From positions 1 through 64,000 of the forward strand of contig JAENYC010000008.1 in assembly GCA_016841945.1 (NCBI GenBank): a stretch of DNA of 64,000 nt, read 5' to 3'. The stretch comes from Haloplasma contractile. Its GTDB lineage: Bacteria > Bacillota_I > Bacilli_A > Haloplasmatales > Haloplasmataceae. Below, piece after piece: positions 58,288 through 64,000 of this stretch. A program made the position numbers and the translations under genes. The notes under the pieces are model-generated. The model was not told the origin of the DNA, made no database searches, and worked only from the letters and a program-made list of their open reading frames with translations. Every line of letters begins with the position of its first letter. Positions within the stretch are counted from its first letter, which is position 1.

Positions 58288-59158
58288 TTAAGATACTCCC
58301 TTCAAAGGCTCTATGAATTAATGCCATACGGACATAAACCCCATTTTTCATCTGTTTAAAAATACGAGATTTTTCACTTTCAATCAAATCTCCATCTATT
58401 TCAATTCCTCTGTTTACAGGCGCAGGATGCATGATAATGGCATGTTCCTTTAATTGATTATATCTTTTTTTATTTAAACCAAATAATTGAAGATACTCTT
58501 CTTTTGAAATATCTAATTGTTTTTGATGACGTTCAAATTGAACTCTCAACAACATGACAATATCTACTTCATGAATAACATCATCTAAATCCACATAGTG
58601 ATATTCTTTATTTTGTAGTTTATCTGGCGCACAACAATAGACTGTCATACCAAGCCGTTTCATAATATCAATATTTGTATTTGCTACTCGTGAATGTGCA
58701 ATGTCCCCAATTATGGCAACCTTCAACCCTTCAAATTGACCAAATTCTTGATGAATGGTTAATAAATCTAGTAAAGACTGGGTTGGATGATTCCCACTAC
58801 CATCTCCACCATTAATAATAGGAACATCAATTTCTTTCAATGCTTCATAATAATTATTTTGACTATGTCTAATAATAATTAAATCTGCATATTGTGAAAA
58901 TGTCTTGACCGTATCATATAAGGATTCTCCCTTTTGAATACTTGATGTATTCTTATTAAAAGAAATAACTTTACATCCCAAACGATGTTCAGCTGCTTCA
59001 AATGAATATTGTGTTCTTGTACTTGGTTCAAAGAATAAATTGGCAACAACTTTGTTCCCATAAAAGGTGATTTTGTCCTCAATAAAAACTTCTGCAGAAT
59101 GAATAATTTCTAACACTTCTCTTTCAGATAAATCTTTAAGGTTAAATAAATGTCTCAT
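58241..59158 (-). CDS. pyrB: Aspartate carbamoyltransferase, catalytic subunit
   Basis: PyrB condenses carbamoyl phosphate with aspartate. 305 residues. LFFEPSTRTQYSFEAAEHRL near residue 44 is the carbamoyl-phosphate motif, and HPTQSLLDLLTIHQEF and HPAPVNRGIEI form the rest of the active site. No regulatory pyrI is present, as usual in Bacillota. First gene of the operon after two attenuators; carAB is not in the window. Confidence 0.97.
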   Translation of the reverse strand: MRHLFNLKDLSEREVLEIIHSAEVFIEDKITFYGNKVVANLFFEPSTRTQYSFEAAEHRLGCKVISFNKNTSSIQKGESLYDTVKTFSQYADLIIIRHSQNNYYEALKEIDVPIINGGDGSGNHPTQSLLDLLTIHQEFGQFEGLKVAIIGDIAHSRVANTNIDIMKRLGMTVYCCAPDKLQNKEYHYVDLDDVIHEVDIVMLLRVQFERHQKQLDISKEEYLQLFGLNKKRYNQLKEHAIIMHPAPVNRGIEIDGDLIESEKSRIFKQMKNGVYVRMALIHRAFEGSILNDFNKEWTCLQEKSI

Positions 59159-59180
59159 TGTTTCATCTCCTTATCAATAC

Positions 59181-59244
59181 AAGAAAAGAGCACCCGAAAG
59201 GCACTCTTCTTAATACTTAAGTACCTTATTAGACTCACAGGACT
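59181..59244 (-). promoter_or_regulatory. PyrR-type attenuator 2 (nearer to pyrB)
   Basis: Minus-strand AGTCCTGTGAGTCT (59244-59231) is close to the PyrR RNA consensus ARUCCNGNGAGGYU. It is followed by a terminator with stem GAGTGCC/GGGTGCTC (59208-59181) and T tail. UMP-bound PyrR should hold the first hairpin and allow the terminator. Confidence 0.78.
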
Positions 59245-59284
59245 AATTTAAAGGGGGTCTTTAATGTATTATTTAATCTTATAT

Positions 59285-59364
59285 TAAAAAATCTCTCAAG
59301 CGACAAGCTGAGAGAAATCATGCAAAAAAATCAACATAACCTTTCTTCTCAGCCTCTCTGGACT
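59285..59364 (-). promoter_or_regulatory. PyrR-type attenuator 1 (farther from pyrB)
   Basis: Minus-strand AGTCCAGAGAGGCT (59364-59351) matches the PyrR RNA consensus ARUCCNGNGAGGYU exactly. Downstream, TCTCTCA and TGAGAGA arms (59315-59292) with a T run form an intrinsic terminator. The pyrR gene itself is not in this window. Confidence 0.85.
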
Positions 59365-59432
59365 GAATTAAAGATGTTCTACAAAAAATATTACATGAGA
59401 TATAGGATAAAGTCAATATTTTTTTTTATTTT

Positions 59433-60431
59433 TTAATTTAAAGCTAAATCACCTTTTTTTATCCATTTTTTATATCTGAAATAGTAATCTAATATAAACA
59501 CCATGATAATAGGTAAAATAAAATGTAGGATTATAATCACATAAAATGTATTCAATGAGTATCCCATCACATCTAAGGTTCTAAGTTGACCGACTAAACC
59601 AGATGTCCCCATTCCACTTCCATATGAATCAGTTTTTATTTTAAAAATCAATGTTGAAATTGGACCAAGAATGGCAGATGTGATAATCGTTGGTAACCAA
59701 ATAATGGGCTTTTTCAATATATTTTTAAACTGTAACATGGAAGTTCCAATCCCAATAGATATAATTTCACCAATATTGTTATCCTTTCGAGACATCACCG
59801 CAAAACCAATCATTTGTACAGAACAACCTACTAATGCAGCCCCTCCTGCAATATCTGATAATCCGATAGTCAAGGCGATAGCAGCACTAGATATGGGCGC
59901 AGTAAGGGCCATCCCCATTATGACAGAAATGATAAGACCCATTATAAACGGTTGATAAGAAGTAGCACTTTGAATAAAATCACCGAGTGCATCCATCGCA
60001 TTATCAATTGGTCCACCAATTAAACTTGCAACACCAAAAGCAATCAAGGCTGAGATAAATGGAATAATGATAATATCAAATGGTGTCTTTTTGCGCATTA
60101 TTAAACGTAATCCTTCAATCGAAGCAATAGTTGTTAAATAAGCTGTCATTGGATCATTATTTATTTTTACCGCGATTCCACCAGATACAGCACCCGCAAT
60201 CAGTGGTAACCCTGATAATCCTAAGCTCCATGCAACCCCTAATCCTATTCCTATTCCCATATAACCCTTTAAGATATCAAATAAATGATTTAACGCTTCT
60301 ATTCCTAATATTGTTCCAATTTGATCAATAATTACCCCTATGATTAAAGTGGCAAATAAACCAAGTGCCATTCCATTAAATGTTTTAATAAAGTAATTTA
60401 GTATTTTTTTTCCAATAGTTTTTGTTTCCAT
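59433..60431 (-). CDS. PfoR-type PTS IIC-like membrane protein
   Basis: 332 residues with about nine hydrophobic segments. GLSGLPLIAGAVSGGIAVKINNDPMTAYLTTI and the glycine-rich MGMALTAPISSAAIALTIGL follow the PTS EIIC family 2/PfoR pattern. It has no IIA, IIB or HPr-binding region and no other PTS gene is near. PfoR proteins were linked to regulation of toxin expression in Clostridium, but their transport role is unproven. Confidence 0.85.
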   Translation of the reverse strand: METKTIGKKILNYFIKTFNGMALGLFATLIIGVIIDQIGTILGIEALNHLFDILKGYMGIGIGLGVAWSLGLSGLPLIAGAVSGGIAVKINNDPMTAYLTTIASIEGLRLIMRKKTPFDIIIIPFISALIAFGVASLIGGPIDNAMDALGDFIQSATSYQPFIMGLIISVIMGMALTAPISSAAIALTIGLSDIAGGAALVGCSVQMIGFAVMSRKDNNIGEIISIGIGTSMLQFKNILKKPIIWLPTIITSAILGPISTLIFKIKTDSYGSGMGTSGLVGQLRTLDVMGYSLNTFYVIIILHFILPIIMVFILDYYFRYKKWIKKGDLALN

Positions 60432-60595
60432 TCGAATCCTCTTTTATCTTTTTTTTATATTATGTTTATTATATCATATAACATAATGCCTATCTACTTT
60501 TATACATTTAATTTTAGTAAAGTTTAGTAAAAGTATTTAATTTATTGACTATTAATGATAAAATAGTAGTAGAAATGTAATCTAAGGAGGTCATT

Positions 60596-61588
60596 ATGTC
60601 AATACTAGTGTGTGGTGGAGCTGGTTATATCGGCTCACATTGTGTATATGAATTAATTAAACAAAATTTTGATGTCGTTGTTTTAGATAATTTACAAACA
60701 GGACATAAAAAAGCCATTCATGATAAAGCGACTTTTTATCATGGCGATATGAAAAACACGGAATTTTTAAAGAAGGTATTTGATAAAGAAGATATAGAAG
60801 CAGTGATTCACTTTGCGGCTAATTCTTTAGTTGGGGAGAGCATGCAAGACCCCTATAAGTATTATGATAATAATGTCTATGGTACATTAAAATTATTAGA
60901 AACAATGCGTGATTATAAAGTGAATAAAATCGTCTTTTCATCTACCGCAGCGGTTTATGGTGAACCAAAGCGGATTCCGATTTTAGAAACAGATGATACA
61001 ATTCCTACTAATCCCTATGGTGAAACAAAACTTGCGATGGAGAAGATGTTTAAATGGTTTGATGTGGCGCATGATATTAAATATATATCTCTACGTTATT
61101 TTAATGTCGCTGGTGCTTATGAAACAGGTGAAATAGGGGAGGACCATCACCCTGAAACCCATTTAATCCCTCTTGTGTTACAAGTCCCTTTAAACAAAAG
61201 AGAATTTATCAGTATCTTTGGAGATGATTATGAGACCAAAGATGGTACCTGTATCAGAGATTATATCCATGTCAGTGATCTAGCCCTGGCGCATATCCTT
61301 GCCTTAAAACGGCTTATCCAAGGTGGCGATAGTGATATCTTTAATCTAGGTAATGGGGAAGGTTTTAGTGTGAAAGAAATAATTGAAGCCGCAAGAAAAG
61401 TGACCGGACATCCGATTAATGCCAGAGTAGAAAGTAGAAGAAGAGGAGACCCTGCCAAACTCGTTGCTTCTAATCAGAAAGCAAAAGAAATATTAGGATG
61501 GAATATTAAGTATTCAAAAGTAGAAGATATTATTAGAAGTGCATGGCACTGGCATCAAAACCATCCTAATGGATATAAAAACAAATAA
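60596..61588 (+). CDS. galE: UDP-glucose 4-epimerase
   Basis: GalE interconverts UDP-glucose and UDP-galactose. 330 residues. LVCGGAGYIGSHCVYELI is the NAD loop, SSTAAVYGEP carries the Ser/Thr, and NPYGETKLAMEKMF the Tyr-x3-Lys pair near residue 148; SRRRGDPAKLVASNQKAKEIL is a typical C-terminal segment. TAAGGAGGTCATT precedes the ATG. It is followed by galT in the same orientation. Confidence 0.97.
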   Translation: MSILVCGGAGYIGSHCVYELIKQNFDVVVLDNLQTGHKKAIHDKATFYHGDMKNTEFLKKVFDKEDIEAVIHFAANSLVGESMQDPYKYYDNNVYGTLKLLETMRDYKVNKIVFSSTAAVYGEPKRIPILETDDTIPTNPYGETKLAMEKMFKWFDVAHDIKYISLRYFNVAGAYETGEIGEDHHPETHLIPLVLQVPLNKREFISIFGDDYETKDGTCIRDYIHVSDLALAHILALKRLIQGGDSDIFNLGNGEGFSVKEIIEAARKVTGHPINARVESRRRGDPAKLVASNQKAKEILGWNIKYSKVEDIIRSAWHWHQNHPNGYKNK

Positions 61589-61605
61589 TAGTTAGGTGAT
61601 AAGTG

Positions 61606-63084
61606 ATGAATATAAACATCAATGATGAAATAAATAAATTACTGCAATATGGGTTAGAAAAAAATTTGATTACACAGGATGACTATTATTATTGTGCCAA
61701 TCGGATAATTGATTTATTAAATATAAACTCATTTGAAAAAATAGAAATTAATTCCAAAATCGATTTCTACCTAACACTTAATCATATTGTTGATTATGCC
61801 TATCAAAACAAAGTCATAGATTCTAACACTGTTACAAAAAGAGATATTTTTGATAGTAAACTAATGGATTGCTTGATGATAAGACCAAGTGAATTAAATC
61901 TTTCTTTTTGGTCAAAATACAAAGAAAATAAACAAAATGCAACCGATTATTTTTATGAACTGTCAAAAAATATAAACTATATACGAACCAATCGAATTAG
62001 TAAAAATATTTCATGGAAAACAAAAACTGAATATGGAGAATTTGATATTACCATCAATTTATCAAAACCAGAAAAAGACCCCAGCGAAATATCCAAAATT
62101 AAAAACGTTGCTTCAAATTATCCCAAATGCTTACTTTGTAGAGAAAATGAAGGGTTTAGAGGTAAACCAGGAAGGAGTAACCATAGAATCATAAAATTAA
62201 CACTCAATCAAGAACCTTGGTTTATGCAGTATTCACCCTATGTTTATTATAATGAACACTGCATTGTCTTAAGTGAAAAGCATGAACCGATGAAAATAAA
62301 TCGCTTAACTTTTAAAAGGCTGCTTGATTTTGTGTCCTTATTTCCACATTACTTTATAGGTTCTAATGCTGATATCCCGATAGTAGGTGGTTCTATACTA
62401 AATCACAATCATTTTCAAGGTGGACGTTATGATTTTGCGATGGCAAAAGCACAAGCAAAATATCAATTAAAGTTTAAAGATTATCCTGATGTTCAAGGCT
62501 CTATTATTAAATGGCCTATGTCTGTTATACGTATTTCATCTAAAAATAGAGATTCTCTAATCGATTTAGCGGATAAAATCTTAAATAAATGGCTAGTATA
62601 TAGCAATTTACAACAGGATATTATGCATGAAACAAAAGGTAATCAACATAATACCATTACACCAATCGTAAGATATAAGAATGAAAAATATGAAATAGAT
62701 TTAGTATTAAGAAATAATCGGACAACAGAATTACATCCTTTAGGTCTATTTCATCCTCACAAAGAACATCATCATCTAAAAAAAGAGAATATTGGATTAA
62801 TAGAAGTCATGGGACTTGCAGTATTACCAAAGCGTTTGAAACAAGAAATTGAGATGATTAAGGACCATATTATCAATCACAAAAATATGAGTAAAGATAT
62901 CAAAAAACATTCAGAATGGATAAAACAATTAAAAGAAAAATATACATTTAATAAAAATAATATCGATCACATCTTTCAAAAGGAGGTTGGCTACAAATTC
63001 GTACAAATATTAAAACAATGTGCAGTTTTTAAAGATACTGAAGAAGGAAATCAAGCATTTTTAAACTTTATAAATTGTATTTAA
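61606..63084 (+). CDS. galT: Galactose-1-phosphate uridylyltransferase (class II)
   Basis: GalT exchanges UMP between UDP-glucose and galactose-1-phosphate. 492 residues, the long class II (Bacillota) form. The nucleophile region is GGSILNHNHFQGGRY near residue 263, with NHNH in place of the class I HPH, as in the family. The ATG at 61606 or GTG at 61603 follows AGGTGATA. It is 17 bases after galE, so the two form an operon. Confidence 0.93.
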   Translation: MNININDEINKLLQYGLEKNLITQDDYYYCANRIIDLLNINSFEKIEINSKIDFYLTLNHIVDYAYQNKVIDSNTVTKRDIFDSKLMDCLMIRPSELNLSFWSKYKENKQNATDYFYELSKNINYIRTNRISKNISWKTKTEYGEFDITINLSKPEKDPSEISKIKNVASNYPKCLLCRENEGFRGKPGRSNHRIIKLTLNQEPWFMQYSPYVYYNEHCIVLSEKHEPMKINRLTFKRLLDFVSLFPHYFIGSNADIPIVGGSILNHNHFQGGRYDFAMAKAQAKYQLKFKDYPDVQGSIIKWPMSVIRISSKNRDSLIDLADKILNKWLVYSNLQQDIMHETKGNQHNTITPIVRYKNEKYEIDLVLRNNRTTELHPLGLFHPHKEHHHLKKENIGLIEVMGLAVLPKRLKQEIEMIKDHIINHKNMSKDIKKHSEWIKQLKEKYTFNKNNIDHIFQKEVGYKFVQILKQCAVFKDTEEGNQAFLNFINCI

Positions 63085-63091
63085 CTACAGA

Positions 63092-63117
63092 AAAAAGTAC
63101 CTTTAAGGTACTTTTTG
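63092..63117. terminator. Bidirectional terminator between galT and galK
   Basis: AAAAAAGTACC and GGTACTTTTT form a hairpin with A/T tails at the junction of the two convergent genes. Confidence 0.9.
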
Positions 63118-63124
63118 ACTAATT

Positions 63125-64000
63125 TTAATTTTTTAAGACTTTTACGCCATCTCCAACTTCTACAACATAAAATGAAGCTTTGATTCCAACTTTAGAATGA
63201 TACTTCTCACCAATTCTTGATATAACATCCTCTACACTACCTTTTTTCACTAATGCAATTGCACAACCACCAAAACCAGCGCCAGTCATTCTAGCACCTA
63301 TGACAGCTTCTTCTTTCCATGCAAGTTCAACAATTGTATCTAACTCGAATCCTGTTACCTCATATAATTGTTTTAATGATTGATGGGATTCATTCATGAG
63401 TTGTCCAAACATTTTGATATGACCATTTTTTAAATATTTAATAGCTTTTAAAACACGTTCATTTTCACCCACAACATGTAAGGCACGCTTATATACCACA
63501 TCACTATTAAATAAGGTTTTTGCTTCTTCTAATTGTTTAGAACTCAATTCACATAATGTATGAACATCATATTTTTGTTTTAAAAGTGATAAAGCGGTAT
63601 CACATTCTTTTCTTCTCTCATTATATTTTGAATCCGCTAAACCACGTTTTTTATTTGTATTCATAATGACTAAATCATAGTCATTCAACACTAATGGCAC
63701 ATATTGATAATCTAAGGTATTACAATTTAAAAGGATTGCAGCATCTTTCTTACCAAGCCCTATCACAAATTGATCCATCACACCACAATTTACGCCAACA
63801 AAATTATTTTCTGCTTGTTTAGATAGATTTACCATTTCATTTGTGTCAATATTTATATGATTTAATTGTTTTATGATTTGAGAAACAAGCATTTCTAAAG
63901 AGGCTGATGAGGATAAACCTGCTCCATTTGGAAGATTTCCCTCAATATAAGCATTAAAACCTTTTGATACTTCATAACCAGAATCTATAAAGGCTTTAAG
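63125..64000 (-). CDS. galK: Galactokinase (partial at the window end)
   Basis: GalK phosphorylates galactose. The frame stays open to the window end at 64000, so the N-terminal part lies outside; an ATG at 63892 is internal. In what is visible, GNLPNGAGLSSSASLE near 63900-63970 is the GHMP kinase ATP motif, NCGVMDQFVIGLGK the substrate loop, and RMTGAGFGGCAIALVKK the third GHMP motif. 291 residues of an expected 390 or so are present. It is convergent with galE-galT, so control is separate. Confidence 0.95.
   Translation of the reverse strand, partial: LKAFIDSGYEVSKGFNAYIEGNLPNGAGLSSSASLEMLVSQIIKQLNHINIDTNEMVNLSKQAENNFVGVNCGVMDQFVIGLGKKDAAILLNCNTLDYQYVPLVLNDYDLVIMNTNKKRGLADSKYNERRKECDTALSLLKQKYDVHTLCELSSKQLEEAKTLFNSDVVYKRALHVVGENERVLKAIKYLKNGHIKMFGQLMNESHQSLKQLYEVTGFELDTIVELAWKEEAVIGARMTGAGFGGCAIALVKKGSVEDVISRIGEKYHSKVGIKASFYVVEVGDGVKVLKN

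Noticed and set aside
60510-60531. Repeated TTTAGTAAA upstream of galE as a regulator site
   Set aside because: Two 9-base AT-rich copies can arise by chance; they are not palindromic and no adjacent regulator gene supports them.

Overview
The window is AT-rich, Gram-positive-type bacterial chromosome. Two lipoproteins carry lipoboxes, there is no outer-membrane machinery, and purine and pyrimidine control is of the Bacillota kind (guanine riboswitches, PyrR-type attenuators). PurL is the long single-chain clade II form rather than PurS/Q/L. TGA is a genuine stop (for example purN), so the Mollicutes UGA=Trp code does not apply. My inference is a low-GC member of Bacillota or its wall-less or near-wall-less relatives (Haloplasma/Izemoplasma/Acholeplasma or Erysipelotrichia-like); I cannot fix the genus.

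Layout. 1-3.1 kb is a decayed accessory end: a RhuM-family gene broken by one in-frame amber codon, a Phd/YefM-type antitoxin remnant and a truncated Rhs/YD-repeat gene. 3.2-18.3 kb is one minus-strand purine block, guaA-guaB-purE-K-L-C-F-M-N-H-D, with a guanine riboswitch before guaA and a second one just after the guaB stop. 18.4-19.7 kb holds a decayed HigB toxin with two tandem XRE antitoxin-like genes and a perfect palindromic operator. 19.7-31.1 kb mixes small transcription units: a YwaF-like membrane protein, a TetR-controlled operon (membrane protein, TetR, alpha/beta hydrolase, flavodoxin-like reductase), a C_GCAxxG protein, a D-aminoacylase-like amidohydrolase, a lipoprotein, a GltS-like transporter, a SagB-type oxidoreductase, a duplicated 76-bp segment and an SDR enzyme. 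31.2-36.1 kb is a sugar or cyclitol catabolic operon (two Gfo/Idh/MocA dehydrogenases, two TIM-barrel isomerases) divergent from an AraC regulator.

36.1-41.1 kb encodes the most unusual protein, a 1612-residue CvpA-like membrane protein followed by about 13-15 degenerate acidic repeats and a calcium-loop-like C terminus. 41.2-46.5 kb has an ABC-F ATPase, a zinc-ribbon protein, a MalY/PatB aminotransferase, a MATE exporter and a frameshifted small membrane protein. 46.5-51.4 kb joins a DUF4358 lipoprotein, an MBOAT O-acyltransferase and a DHHW protein to a two-component system. Identically spaced direct-repeat boxes precede both transcription units, suggesting the regulator controls itself and the acylation operon.

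51.7-53.9 kb is a DUF6320 zinc-ribbon membrane protein with an acetyltransferase-like condensation enzyme. 54.0-59.4 kb is the pyrimidine operon pyrB-C-K-D-F-E with two tandem PyrR-type attenuators. 59.4-64 kb carries a PfoR-type PTS IIC-like protein and the Leloir genes galE-galT, with galK convergent and cut by the window end. Together the window encodes IMP synthesis apart from the PurB step, GMP formation from IMP, UMP synthesis from carbamoyl phosphate, and galactose use.
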